A stretch of 64,000 nt of DNA from Komagataeibacter sp. FNDCF1 (GCF_021295335.1 NZ_JAIWOT010000001.1:1863001-1927000), one strand, 5' to 3'; positions 26,678-35,858 are shown, counted from the stretch's first letter. Made by a program: numbers and translations. Notes: generated by a model from the sequence alone, not told the origin.

Positions 26678-28004
26678 TGGCGGTCTTCTCGGCATCAGCC
26701 CGCGCGTATTGCGGCCGGATGTCGAACACCAGCTCTGGCCAGTCCGTCCGCACCCGCTCCAGCGCCTGCCATGGCGTCCATTCCGCCGACCAGAAGCGGT
26801 AGACCAGCCGGGCGCTGCGGCGGACGCGCTGGTCGCGCGGGGCTTCGACCTCCACCCGACGCAACGGCAGCAGCGTGCCCCAATGCGCTCGCAGCCAAGC
26901 CGCCGCCGCGCGGGAGTCCGACCCGGCTTCCAGAAGGGGACCGGGAACAGGCACCAGCCGGTGCAGGTCAAAGGCACAGGCGGGCGTGCCCGCCGCCTGG
27001 TGCTGCAGGGCGATCCGATGCACGCGCTCGGACGCCTGCCGCAGCAGACGGGCCAGCGTCACCGCCTGCGCCCCCCTCCCCGCCATCGGCACCAGCAGGC
27101 GGGCCTGTTCGTAGTCAAAATCCACCTGCCAGGGAATGATCCCCGGACCCCGGGCCGCCGCCCGGAACCGGGCCACTTCGTCTACCGGACCGCTTACCGT
27201 CAGCGTTGTCCGGATCCAGTCCGGGGTCGGTCTCAGCATGCGTTGACGCGTTGGCGTCCGGACTGAGGACTCTGGCGGGGACCCCGATTTTGTCCGCCGC
27301 GCCCGGTGAGCCGGACGGTCCAGGCGCCCCAGCGCCCGGTCCAGCACGAACCGGATCCCGGGCACCGAGAGCGGATCCCCGACGGTGCCATGGACGTCGA
27401 TCCCCCGGAACGCCGCCCCCCAGCGCAGTTGCGCGGCATCGCGCCAGGCGGCCCAGGACCGCACCGGACAGACGGCCAGATCCCGGCGCCGTCGCAACCG
27501 GCGCAACTGGTGCCGCCCGGACCGGGGCCGTAGCAGGGCGACGGTCATGCCGTCCGTCGTGTCGGTGATATCTTCGATGGTCAGACGGGCCAGTGCCTCG
27601 GCACCGATGTCCAGCGCTGCCGCCAGCAGCAGCAAAGCCCGGTCGCGCAGGCCGGACAGGTCGGGCCCGCAGCGTCGCACGGCGGCCAGCAGGGAAGCCA
27701 CATCGACCCCGGCCCCGGTCTGGCGCACCCGCGTAGCGGGCAGGGCAACATCAAGCCCCTCGCCATTGGCGGCACACCACGCTGTCAGCGCCGCGCGATC
27801 CACCACCAGGCTCTGCCGCGGCCGCCCGGCCTTGGCCCGGGCGTCCAGCCACGCTGCCACCGCGGCAGGGCCGACCGGAAAACAGAGGCCGACTGTCTGG
27901 GTCCCGACAAAGGCGCGCCACGACGCTGCGTAGGCCCGTGCCGTAGCAGGCGACAGGCCGGTCGGTGGCCGCGCCGCCTGCAGCAATCGGCCGGTCTCAG
28001 CCAT
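26667..28004 (-). CDS. Tyrosine-recombinase-like domain fused to Api92/YubB-like domain
   Basis: 445 residues. Residues 1-225 follow a tyrosine recombinase: a SAM-like N-terminus (LSPATARAYAASWRAFVGTQ, AVAAWLDARAKAGRPRQSLV) and the start of the catalytic domain (LRDRALLLLAAALDIGAEAL, ARLTIEDI), alignable with the intact enzyme at 31277-32722. The first catalytic Arg (GAFRRSEL in the intact enzyme) is replaced (ALDIGAEAL), and the HxxR, His and Tyr region is absent. The last 200 residues (LTVSGPVDEVARFRAAARGP, WLRAHWGTLLPLRRVEV, RFWSAEWTPWQALERVRTDW) resemble the Api92/YubB ferredoxin-like domain. It cannot be a working recombinase; coupling to scpA suggests a role in DNA maintenance. Function unknown. 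Confidence 0.6.
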   Translation of the reverse strand: MAETGRLLQAARPPTGLSPATARAYAASWRAFVGTQTVGLCFPVGPAAVAAWLDARAKAGRPRQSLVVDRAALTAWCAANGEGLDVALPATRVRQTGAGVDVASLLAAVRRCGPDLSGLRDRALLLLAAALDIGAEALARLTIEDITDTTDGMTVALLRPRSGRHQLRRLRRRRDLAVCPVRSWAAWRDAAQLRWGAAFRGIDVHGTVGDPLSVPGIRFVLDRALGRLDRPAHRARRTKSGSPPESSVRTPTRQRMLRPTPDWIRTTLTVSGPVDEVARFRAAARGPGIIPWQVDFDYEQARLLVPMAGRGAQAVTLARLLRQASERVHRIALQHQAAGTPACAFDLHRLVPVPGPLLEAGSDSRAAAAWLRAHWGTLLPLRRVEVEAPRDQRVRRSARLVYRFWSAEWTPWQALERVRTDWPELVFDIRPQYARADAEKTANAA

Positions 28005-28273
28005 TCTGATCGGATCCGCAGTTTTCCAGCCCGCACGCCCTGCGGGCCGATCCCGAATGGGCTTTCGAAGAGGGCAGCCTGCCCATCCTCAGCGGGCAAC
28101 TGCGCCACCTGACTCTGACCATATTAAGGCGTTTGCACTTCATATAATACATCGTATCATGTTAATGGGTTTTGGAGAACGAAAAAGCGCCCGATTAATC
28201 CTGAAAGGCGCGGTTTCCCGGACTTTATGCTTCCTCCCTTCCCCGCCAGGCAAAATCCGACCAATCAAAACCC

Positions 28274-28301
28274 TACTTCCGATAAGTTATCTTGTCGGAA
28301 G
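28274..28301. promoter_or_regulatory. Inverted repeat, operator-like
   Basis: ACTTCCGA (28274-28281) and TCGGAAGT (28294-28301) are exact inverse copies separated by 12 AT-rich bases. The 28-bp dyad is 270 bp upstream of the recombinase-like/scpA operon start on the reverse strand. It has the size and symmetry of a dimeric regulator site. Confidence 0.5.
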
Positions 28302-28342
28302 TATGACAAATCTGGAAATTCCTGCTAATTTTATCGAAAGGC

Positions 28343-28449
28343 CCTTAATAAGGAGAATGTCAGGTTTTCCGCGATCCTCTCCGATTCAGGTTCCCCTTAA
28401 TCAGGAGAAAAATGATCCTTATTAATGCGAAAAAGTACCCTTAATTCGG
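28343..28449. repeat. Four CCTTAAT-type repeats, iteron- or centromere-like
   Basis: CCTTAATAAGG (28343), CCTTAATCAGG (28395), CCTTATTAATG (28417) and CCTTAATTCGG (28439) share an 11-bp pattern. The first is a near-perfect palindrome. Starts are spaced 52, 22 and 22 bp, close to whole helical turns. The first two are followed by AGAA. The array is upstream of the scpA operon and could be a partition site, a regulator array or replication iterons. Confidence 0.5.
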
Positions 28450-28748
28450 TTACGCATCATCAGTGCTTCCAGGCAGCAGCCTCCCCCAGCCCGCTATGCT
28501 TGGATGACGCCACTGCAAAAAACTCTCTGGACTGAAAACCTCGCGTTGCTTTCCTCTCCCCACGGGGCGCCGTCGACTTGTCCCGCCAAGCCCCCTGTCC
28601 ATCCCGGACAGGGCTGAAGAAAACACTCATTCTGGTCCGTTATGGCGATCTCCTGACAGCTTTACTCCGTCAATGGTTGAGCGCAAAACAGCATATGCGA
28701 TAATCTGACCTGCCCCTCGCCCGTCCCATAACCGAAAGAGAAACGTCA

Positions 28749-29520
28749 ATGATCCGTTTGCGTCCGCTCGTCATTGCCGCATTGCCGTTCCTTATTTCCG
28801 GGCATGCGCGTGCCCGCATGGTCGACAGGCCAGTTTCGTAGACGTTCGAGGGCGCGCGTTATGACTGCGTCCTAATCTACGACGACACGACTGCCGCGCG
28901 GCGGTCGGGTCTCCTGATGGTGCCCGCATGGTTCATGCGTCAACGAGAGCGTGATCCGCAAGGCCGAGGACATCGCAGGGCAACGCTACGTGATCCTGCT
29001 GACGGATATGTATGCCGCCGCGATCCGCCCGAAAGACGCCGCTGGCGCACGCGATGCCATATCCCCCTTCTGCTCGCTGACCGTTCCATGATGCGCCGTC
29101 GCGTGGCCTTTGCCCTGGCACAGTTCAGGTCGTTTGTATCGCAGGCACCAATCGACACGACCCATCTTGCGCCATCGGTTATTGCTTCGGCGGCGCGGCC
29201 GTGCTGGATCTCGCGCGGTCCGGTCCGGAGATCGCAGCCGTGGTCGCGTTCCACGGCAATCTCTCGACGGATAATCCCGCCCTGGCACATGCGATCCGGG
29301 CACGGGTTCTTGCCATGAACGGGGCGGATGATACCTCGACCAGCTCCCAGTTTGACGGCTTCCTGACCGAAATGTACGGCAGCCCTGCCCCGTGGCAGTT
29401 TCTCGCCATCGGCCATGCTGTCCATTGCTTCACCGAAAAGGAGGCCGTGGCCTCATCCGGCCTATGCCGGTACGATGCGCAGGCAGATGCCTGGTCAATG
29501 CATATGGCTCGACAAAAGTT
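28749..29520 (+). pseudogene. Dienelactone hydrolase family protein, multiply frameshifted
   Basis: A signal-peptide-like start (MIRLRPLVIAALPFLISGHA) is followed, in changing frames, by TFEGARYDCVLIYDDTTAAR, RSGLLMVPAW, DIAGQRYVILLTDMYAAAIR, LDLARSGPEIAAVVAFHGNL and RVLAMNGADDTSTSSQFDGF. These pieces follow a secreted dienelactone-hydrolase-like enzyme in order. Several indels and stops (for example TAG near 28840) break it, and the nucleophile region near 29175-29200 is disrupted. Confidence 0.75.
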
Positions 29521-29743
29521 TCTCCTCGCATTGACGATCCGGGATGAATGTCCCGCTTCGGTCCAGATTGCGTGGAAGAGCGAACCAGATCCGCACCATT
29601 TATCTACTGTTGGGAATATCTCGCCTTCATCAGAAAACGGCGGATATGATGCCCGTCTTAGTGAACATTATGGAATGCTGCGGGCCACTCTGGGTTCATA
29701 CGCAGCATAATCCGTCACGCCGAAGGATCGATAGATTAGACTT

Positions 29744-29779
29744 CTATCAATCATAAAAATGCGATAGAATGATTGATAG
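29744..29779. promoter_or_regulatory. Inverted repeat upstream of fic
   Basis: CTATCAATCAT (29744-29754) and ATGATTGATAG (29769-29779) are perfect 11-bp inverse copies with a 14-bp spacer, ending 18 bp before the Fic start codon. This is the position expected for an autoregulatory operator overlapping the promoter. Confidence 0.6.
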
Positions 29780-29797
29780 AGCCTTGGGATATCAATC

Positions 29798-30898
29798 ATG
29801 CTTTGGAATTGGCAGCTTCCGGACTGGCCACATTTTCACTTCGAGAAAAGCTGTCTGCGAGACGCCGAAACGGAGTTCCTGAAAGGTTCAGGCGTGGTCG
29901 TCGGTGCGATGCAGCATCTGGACAAAGACGCCAATCAGCATCTTGTCGTTCAACTCATGTCGCAAGAAACGGTCGAGAGCTCCGCTATTGAAGGCGAGGA
30001 GCTTGATCGGGCCAGTGTGCAATCGTCGATTGCGCGACACCTTGGCTTCGCCACAGACAGGCGACGTTCTACGCCAACTGAGGCTGGGGCCGCTGAATTG
30101 ATGGCGGACCTCTATCGGCATTATGCGGCCCCTTTGACTGACCAGAGTCTCTTTGAGTGGCATGCCATGCTCATGAACGGTCGGCGAGATCTGGATGTCA
30201 TTGGCAGATATCGGACGCATGCCGAGGCAATGCAGATTATCTCCGGCCCCATCCATGCGCCGCACATCCACTTCGAAGCCCCGCCATCTCGAAGCGTCCC
30301 TTCGGAGATGGCGCAGTTTATCGGCTGGTTTAACAGGACCGCCCCAGGCGGGATCGACCCCTTGCCCGCGATTGAGCGGGCTGCGATTGCGCATCTGTGG
30401 TTTGAGACCATTCATCCCTTTGAAGATGGAAATGGTCGCATCGGACGGGCTATTGCTGAAAAAGCATTGGCGCAAACCCTCGCAGCCCCAACGCTGACGG
30501 CGTTGGCCGCGACCATCAATACATACAAGAAAGCGTATTATCTCGAACTGCATCGGGCCAGCAAGACGAACCAGATAGAGAACTGGATGGTCTGGTTCTC
30601 TCAGGTCGTGTTGGAGGCGCAATCCCGCACGCTTCGGAACATCCGGTTTCTTATTGAGAAAACGCGGTTTCTGGATCGCTTACGCGGAAAACTGAACATT
30701 CGTCAGGAGAAGGCCCTGCTTCGAATGCTGGCAGAAGGGCCTGATGGTTTTCAAGGTGGCCTGAGTGCCCAGAATTATCGGTCGATTACAGGGGCGACGT
30801 CTGCCACGGCGACGCGTGATCTGGTTGATCTGGTGGCGCTTGATGCTCTTATTCGGACAGGAGAAAACCGGTATGCCCGGTATTCTCTTCGTCTCTGA
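29798..30898 (+). CDS. Fic-domain protein with N-terminal inhibitory helix
   Basis: 366 residues. The N-terminal domain (MLWNWQLPDWPHFHFEKSCL) is of the DUF4172 type. An inhibition motif ETVESSAIEGEE lies near residue 60, as in class II Fic proteins where the Glu blocks ATP. The core motif ETIHPFEDGNGRIGRAIAEK (HPFxDGNGRxGR) is complete, so AMP-transfer to a target Tyr/Ser/Thr is expected. A C-terminal winged-helix-like region (LNIRQEKALLRMLAEGPDGF, ATATRDLVDLVALDALIR) probably binds DNA, perhaps the upstream inverted repeat. Confidence 0.9.
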   Translation: MLWNWQLPDWPHFHFEKSCLRDAETEFLKGSGVVVGAMQHLDKDANQHLVVQLMSQETVESSAIEGEELDRASVQSSIARHLGFATDRRRSTPTEAGAAELMADLYRHYAAPLTDQSLFEWHAMLMNGRRDLDVIGRYRTHAEAMQIISGPIHAPHIHFEAPPSRSVPSEMAQFIGWFNRTAPGGIDPLPAIERAAIAHLWFETIHPFEDGNGRIGRAIAEKALAQTLAAPTLTALAATINTYKKAYYLELHRASKTNQIENWMVWFSQVVLEAQSRTLRNIRFLIEKTRFLDRLRGKLNIRQEKALLRMLAEGPDGFQGGLSAQNYRSITGATSATATRDLVDLVALDALIRTGENRYARYSLRL

Positions 30899-31276
30899 CA
30901 AACATGTAGTTTACTGTTCAGCCACGAAAAAACCTTCAAGGTCGCTGCTTATGGACGCGGATAATCTGACAGAGCTCCCGACCGCGCTGGATAGCATTTT
31001 CTGCCACGATTAACTGGACGGTGCCAAATAGGTGGTTGGTAAAATAGGATTTCTGTTCCCATTCATGAGGCATTTCGACAAAAATCCCAAAATGCGCTTG
31101 TTCCAGAGCCTTTCCACCCTACCTGCCTGTCTGCCCCTCCCCTGCTGCCCGCGTAGCGGTCGGCTCTGTCCTGCCGAACCGATCGCCCAGCCTAGGCCGG
31201 GCCAGCGGAAAAGAGGCAGGGGCGACCCCGGTCACCTTTTCTGCACCCAGGGGTCTTCGGACCGGGAAAGCCGGTC
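30899..31276. other. 378 bp without a recognisable gene
   Basis: Short frames only. GC rises from the Fic gene side towards the recombinase. No ribosome site of note precedes the recombinase ATG, so its upstream limit is uncertain. Confidence 0.5.
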
Positions 31277-32722
31277 ATGCTGAGCGACATCCGCATCCTC
31301 GGCTCCAGCAGGCGCGCGCAGGCCGCGCTGCACGCCCGCGTTGACCATTTGACACGACAGCGTCTGGCCGAGACACAGGACCCGGCGCGCTGGCGCGAAA
31401 TCCTCTCGACCGCGCGGTTCACCCCGCCCCTGCCCCTGCTTCTGGCGGGCATCGAATTGCCGGACGGTAGCTATTCCCCGGATATCCCCCTCGCCCAGGG
31501 CGTGCCATATGCGTCGGCTGCCCAGCAGATGGCTCAGGACCATGTTGGCAATGCCCCATCGGGGTTTGAACTGGCCGTCGGACTGGAAATTGATGACGGC
31601 ACGCCCAGCTTCCTGGCCTGGTTCCGACCGCTCCAGTCCGTAGGGTCCTGTCCCGAGACGTCAGACGCAGCGCCTCCTGCACCCGTCGGCCAGCCGGCAG
31701 CTACCGTCGCGCAATGGTTTTCCGTCGTCTCGACGCAACCTGTACCCGAACATGATGGCCGCCTTGCCACCGCCCGTCAGGCGGCTGATGCCTATATGCA
31801 CCGCAGCAAGGCCGGGAACACGCTACGCACCTATCGTGCCGCCGTGCGATCCTGGTGCCAGTGGGCTGCTGGCCATACCCTGCCCGCCCTGCCAGCCCGC
31901 GGCGAAGATGTCGCCGCCTATCTGGCCGACATGGCGCTGCAGGGGCGCAGGACCAGCACTATCGACCTGCACCGTGCAGCCCTGCGCTACCTGCACCACC
32001 TGGCGCAGATTGCCGTGCCAACCTCTCACCCGATGGTGACCGCAACCCTCGCCGGCATCCGTCGGGAAGCCAAGGAGGCCCTGCCCCGCCAGAAAACCGC
32101 GCTCACCTGGGACAGGCTGGTCCGGGTCGTCGATACCATCAGTCCACATGATCTGGTCGGCGCGCGGGACCGGGCCATTCTGCTCCTCGGTTTTGCCGGC
32201 GCGTTCCGACGCTCCGAGCTTGCCGCACTGAAAGTGGACGACATCACGATGGACGAGGATGGCATGCAGATCCGGCTGGGCCGGTCCAAGGGGGATCCCC
32301 AGCGCAAGGGCGCGCTGATCGGCATCCCGCGGGGCCTGACCCGGAACTGCCCGGTTCTGGCGTACGAAGTCTGGCTCCGGCAGGCCGGGATCGCGGAAGG
32401 TCCCGTCTTCCGCCGCATCTGGTCCGCACGGGGTCACAGGGCGGGAGTTACTCCCGTCGGGGTGCTGCCCAGGATCGGGCCGCACGCCCTGTCGGACCGG
32501 GCGGTCACGGACATCATCCGCAAACGATGCGGTGACATCCACCTTGAGGGGGACTTTGGCGGGCACAGCCTGCGCCGTGGCGCCATCACCACAGGGGCAA
32601 AAGACGGGTATGACCTTCTGGAACTGAAGCGCTTCTCGCGACATAAAAGTCTCCAGGTCGTCGAGACCTATATCGACGAGGCCAGCATCAAGGCCCGGCA
32701 CCCGGGAAGGTCGAGATTCTGA
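31277..32722 (+). CDS. Tyrosine-type site-specific recombinase with N-terminal extension
   Basis: 481 residues. About 165 N-terminal residues are not part of the recombinase fold. A SAM-like domain follows (NTLRTYRAAVRSWCQWAAGH, DVAAYLADMALQGRRTSTID), then the catalytic domain: Arg in GFAGAFRRSELAALKVDDI, Lys near LGRSKGDPQRKG, HSLRRGAITTGAKDG (HxxR), FSRHKSLQVVETYIDEAS (His and Tyr). All catalytic residues are present. It could act in plasmid dimer resolution or element integration; no attachment sites are evident next to it. Confidence 0.9.
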   Translation: MLSDIRILGSSRRAQAALHARVDHLTRQRLAETQDPARWREILSTARFTPPLPLLLAGIELPDGSYSPDIPLAQGVPYASAAQQMAQDHVGNAPSGFELAVGLEIDDGTPSFLAWFRPLQSVGSCPETSDAAPPAPVGQPAATVAQWFSVVSTQPVPEHDGRLATARQAADAYMHRSKAGNTLRTYRAAVRSWCQWAAGHTLPALPARGEDVAAYLADMALQGRRTSTIDLHRAALRYLHHLAQIAVPTSHPMVTATLAGIRREAKEALPRQKTALTWDRLVRVVDTISPHDLVGARDRAILLLGFAGAFRRSELAALKVDDITMDEDGMQIRLGRSKGDPQRKGALIGIPRGLTRNCPVLAYEVWLRQAGIAEGPVFRRIWSARGHRAGVTPVGVLPRIGPHALSDRAVTDIIRKRCGDIHLEGDFGGHSLRRGAITTGAKDGYDLLELKRFSRHKSLQVVETYIDEASIKARHPGRSRF

Positions 32723-32808
32723 GCCTGTCTTGACCCCTGCCTCCAGAGCGCTTCAACTCGCCTTCAACCGCAACACGTCAGGACGGACTAAAGCGAGGAA
32801 ACAGAGTG

Positions 32809-33349
32809 ATGGGTTCCAGAATTCTTGTTGTCGGCGCGGGCGCGGTGGGTGGGTATTTTGGCGCCCGCATGGCCAGCGCCGGGCATGACGTGACCTTTCT
32901 GGTGCGGGAAAGACGCCTGCAGCAGCTCCGTGCCGAGGACCTGTGCCTGATCAGTTCCATTGGCAACGTCACCATCACCCCCCGGATGGTGATGGCCGGT
33001 GAGATTGACGATCCCTACGACATCATCCTGCTCAGCGTAAAAGCCTATTCCCTGATGGCGGCAATGGACGATTTCGCGCCTGCGGCGGGACCGCAGACAT
33101 GGATTGTCCCGCTGCTCAACGGCATGCAGCATCTTGATATTCTGGCAGAGCGCTTTGGACCTGCTGCGGTCATGGGGGGCACATGCTTTGTCGTCAGCAG
33201 GCTTGATGCGCAGGGGCACATTGTCCAGACGGGTTCCCTTCCCCGGCTTTCGGTGGGGGAGCGGGACGGTAGTGATACGCCAGCGGCGCGCAGTATTGCG
33301 GAAACCCTGTCGGGGTCCGGATTTGAAACGGTGTGTTCCGCCCACATCC
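32809..33349 (+). pseudogene. panE: 2-dehydropantoate 2-reductase, truncated by IS66
   Basis: The N-terminal NADP-binding domain is clear: MGSRILVVGAGAVGGYFGAR, VTFLVRERRLQQLRAEDLCL, YDIILLSVKAYSLMAAM and IVPLLNGMQHLDILAERFG. The frame runs into the IS66 end at 33350 after VCSAHI, about residue 180 of about 310. The C-terminal domain with the catalytic Lys and Glu is absent, so the product should be inactive. A GTG codon directly precedes the chosen ATG. Confidence 0.9.
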
Positions 33350-33379
33350 GTAACCATCCGGCGAGAGACGCGGGCGTGA

Positions 33380-34990
33380 TCAGGCAGCGACGTTATTCTC
33401 GCCTTGAGCAATGGGTTTCCAATGCCAGGGCAGGAGTTCATGGAGGCGTGGGTTGGGAGTGTCGTTGATGCGGGCGAGCACATCGGCGAGCCATGCCTGA
33501 GGATCGACCTCGTTCAGGCGGCAGGTGACGACGAGGGAATACATGGCGGCGGCTCTTTCACCGCCACGATCGGAGCCGGCGAACAGCCAGGCTTTTCTCC
33601 CCAGTGCGATACCCCGGATTGCGCGTTCCGCCGCGTTATTCGTCAGACAGATCCGACCGTCTTCCAGAAATACCGTGAATGTATCGCCCCGTCTGAGAAT
33701 ATAGTTCATTGCCTGGGCGATGGGGTTTTTGGACGACATGCGCCGGCAGGTATCGCGCATCCAGTCGAGCAACTCCTCGACCAGCGGGGCGATGCTCTCC
33801 TTGCGGATCTCCAGCCGATGTGCGGCGGAGCTGCCGTTGATCGCGCGTTCGGCGTCGAATATGGCGTCGATCCGGCGCACGGCCTCTATGGCGAGTGGCG
33901 CCTTGTCCTTTTCGGCAATCTTGAACAGTCCCCGGCGTCCATGCGCCCAGCAGCCGGCCGGAACAACAGGCGCGGGCTGGCGTCCCGGCTTTGCCAGGTG
34001 GGTGTATCCGCCATAGGCGTCTGATTGCAGGATTCCGGTCCAGCCGGTGAGATGGTCGGCCGGATGTTCACCTTTGCGGTCTCGGGAGTAGCGGAACCAC
34101 ACGGCTGGGGGCGCGAGGCCGCCAAATGGGGCATCGTCGCGCACGTAATTCCACAACCGTCCGGTCACGGTGCGCCCCCTGGCCAGCACGGGCACTGTGG
34201 TATCGTCCGCATGCAGACGCCGGGCTGCCAGCACATGTGCCCGGATCAGCGCGGTAAGGGGCGCCAGCGTCGCCGTGCAGGCCCCCACCCAGTCGGCCAG
34301 CGTCGAGGTATCGAGATCGATCCCCTCACGGGCAAATGCGGCGCTCTGCCGGTTCAGCGGCAGATGCTGCAGGAACTTGTCGCACAGGATGCCCGCAAGC
34401 AGCTTTGGCCCGGCCCGTCCGCGCGCGATCGGGTGGAAAGGTGCCGGGGGCTGGATGATGTTCTCGCAGTCGCGGCAGGTGAATTTCTCGCGTATCGTCT
34501 GAATCACCTTGAACTGGCGCGGGATCACCTCCAGCGTCTCGGTGACGCTCTCCCCCAGTTTGCTCAGGCGCTCGCCGCCACAGCACGGGCAATGTGTCGG
34601 CACGGGGATGACGACCCGTTCGCGCGGGAGATCGGCGCGCAACGGCTGGCGACCGTGATTGCGCCGGGGCGCTGTCGCCCGCACGGCAGGATCCGGAGCG
34701 TTTTCCGGCGCATCCTCGGCGTGCGCCGTCTCCAGATCTTCCAGTTCGAGTTCGAACTGGGCCAGCAGACGGCGCCCCCGCTCCGATGAGGCCCCGAAAC
34801 GGTCCTGGCGCATCCGCGCAATGAGGTGCTTGAGATGGGCGATCTGCGCCTCGGCGCTGATCGCTCGGGTTTCAGCGGCAGTGGCCCGGGTTTCGGCAGA
34901 AGACGCCCGGAATTCGGCGACCTGAGCGCGCGCCTCGACCGCGGCAAGTGCCGCGCGCAGGGCCATCATCTCGTCCGTGTCTCCCGTCAT
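33380..34990 (-). CDS. tnpC: IS66 transposase TnpC
   Basis: 536 residues from MTGDTDEMMALRAALAAVEA. An Ala-rich coiled coil spans residues 1-60, then RMRQDRFGASSERGRRLLAQ, a zinc motif (CPCCGGERLSKLGE, FTCRDCENIIQPPAPFHP) and the DDE transposase domain (HADDTTVPVLARGRTVTGRL, SDAYGGYTHLA, GCWAHGRRGLF, NNAAERAIRGIALGRKAWLF). Full length for the family and apparently active. Confidence 0.95.
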   Translation of the reverse strand: MTGDTDEMMALRAALAAVEARAQVAEFRASSAETRATAAETRAISAEAQIAHLKHLIARMRQDRFGASSERGRRLLAQFELELEDLETAHAEDAPENAPDPAVRATAPRRNHGRQPLRADLPRERVVIPVPTHCPCCGGERLSKLGESVTETLEVIPRQFKVIQTIREKFTCRDCENIIQPPAPFHPIARGRAGPKLLAGILCDKFLQHLPLNRQSAAFAREGIDLDTSTLADWVGACTATLAPLTALIRAHVLAARRLHADDTTVPVLARGRTVTGRLWNYVRDDAPFGGLAPPAVWFRYSRDRKGEHPADHLTGWTGILQSDAYGGYTHLAKPGRQPAPVVPAGCWAHGRRGLFKIAEKDKAPLAIEAVRRIDAIFDAERAINGSSAAHRLEIRKESIAPLVEELLDWMRDTCRRMSSKNPIAQAMNYILRRGDTFTVFLEDGRICLTNNAAERAIRGIALGRKAWLFAGSDRGGERAAAMYSLVVTCRLNEVDPQAWLADVLARINDTPNPRLHELLPWHWKPIAQGENNVAA

Positions 34991-35055
34991 GAAGACAGTT
35001 GACCACATGGGCGCTCAAAAGAGTACCAGTATATGCTGATCTGGCGCAGTTTTTA

Positions 35056-35403
35056 TTATCCCGCCAGTTCGGGTCTCCAGGTTTTCTGCGGGTTTCTCCA
35101 GTCGATCCCTTCCAGCAGGCAACTTAATTGTGACGGGGAAAGATGGATCACCCCGTCCCTGGCCGAGGGCCAGAGGAAATGCCCACGCTCGATCCGCTTC
35201 GCATATAATGACAGGCCTACGCCATCGTGCCAGATCAGTTTCACCAGGTCGCCGCGCTTTCCCCTGAAGACATAAACGTCGCCGGCGAAAGGATCACGAC
35301 CCAGCGTTTCCTGGACTTTCAGGGCCAGCCCGGGCATCCCGAGGCGCATATCGGTCACGCCGGCCGCCAGCCATATCCTCAGCGTGGAGGGAAGCGGAAT
35401 CAT
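35056..35403 (-). CDS. tnpB: IS66 TnpB (Orf2 family)
   Basis: 115 residues, MIPLPSTLRIWLAAGVTDMR ... KRGDLVKLIWHDGVGLSLYA ... WRNPQKTWRPELAG. It overlaps the tnpA stop by 4 bp. It shows what the interrupted copy at 338-2232 looked like before insertion. Confidence 0.95.
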   Translation of the reverse strand: MIPLPSTLRIWLAAGVTDMRLGMPGLALKVQETLGRDPFAGDVYVFRGKRGDLVKLIWHDGVGLSLYAKRIERGHFLWPSARDGVIHLSPSQLSCLLEGIDWRNPQKTWRPELAG

Positions 35404-35802
35404 GACCGCAGCGCGCCCACAATCTCACGCAGACGATCAGCGGACAGCCCCGTGTCGAATTCGAGCCGCACACCGTCCGGAAAGACCACGCTGACCGCTC
35501 GGCCAGGCGGCGTTCCCTGTTCGCTTCGACGCTCCAATGCCTGCGGCTGAGGTGCCGGAGCCACCATGACAGGCACGAACGATGTTCCGCCCTGCGCTTT
35601 GGCCCGGGCCTCTCGCCGCCACCGAAACACCAGGCTTGGATGAACACCATACTGTGCAGCCACCTCCCTTACGGGGCGCCGGCTCTCGTAGGACGCGATG
35701 ACCACGCGCGCGCGAAATTCAGGGGCGTGCCAGCGGCGGCGATCTGAAACGATCTCGATCCGCGAGGCTTCCGCCAGCCTGTCTCGCTCTCCTGCCTCCA
35801 TA
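35400..35802 (-). CDS. tnpA: IS66 TnpA accessory protein
   Basis: The start at 35802 (MEAGERDRLAEASRIEIVSD) is preferred because AAGGGA precedes it at the right distance; the frame is open further up to 35882, through a palindrome that would be odd as coding sequence. The helix-turn-helix RRPVREVAAQYGVHPSLVFR and the tail VVFPDGVRLEFDTGLSADRL match the family. Confidence 0.85.
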
Positions 35803-35823
35803 CCGCTCCCTTGGAGCCTCTCT

Positions 35824-35858
35824 GCGGTACTACCTGCGACACTCGCAGGTAGTACCGC
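35824..35858. repeat. 16-bp perfect palindrome in the IS66 leader
   Basis: GCGGTACTACCTGCGA (35824-35839) and TCGCAGGTAGTACCGC (35843-35858) are exact inverse copies separated by CAC. It lies 22 bp upstream of the preferred tnpA start inside the left end of IS66 copy 2. As RNA it would make a very stable hairpin in the tnpA leader. Confidence 0.7.

Larger units (their letters stand above)
28005..28748. other. Intergenic region upstream of the scpA operon, repeat-bearing
   Basis: No gene is seen in these 744 bp. GC falls clearly below the neighbours from 28110 to 28450. The stretch holds an inverted repeat at 28274-28301 and four CCTTAAT-type repeats at 28343-28449, listed separately. 28450-28748 shows nothing further apart from a likely promoter for the hydrolase pseudogene. 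Confidence 0.6.

Noticed and set aside
28341-28450. CRISPR array
   Set aside because: The repeats are only 11 bp, degenerate and unevenly spaced; no cas genes are present. No CRISPR was seen elsewhere.
6532-33350. Composite transposon formed by the two IS66 copies
   Set aside because: The copies have diverged in sequence, copy 2 has unmatched flanks, and the left end of copy 1 is outside the window, so there is no evidence of joint movement.
33404-34789. Long plus-strand frames across IS66 copy 2
   Set aside because: They lie antisense to tnpC, a well-supported transposase gene; GC-rich DNA often leaves such frames open.
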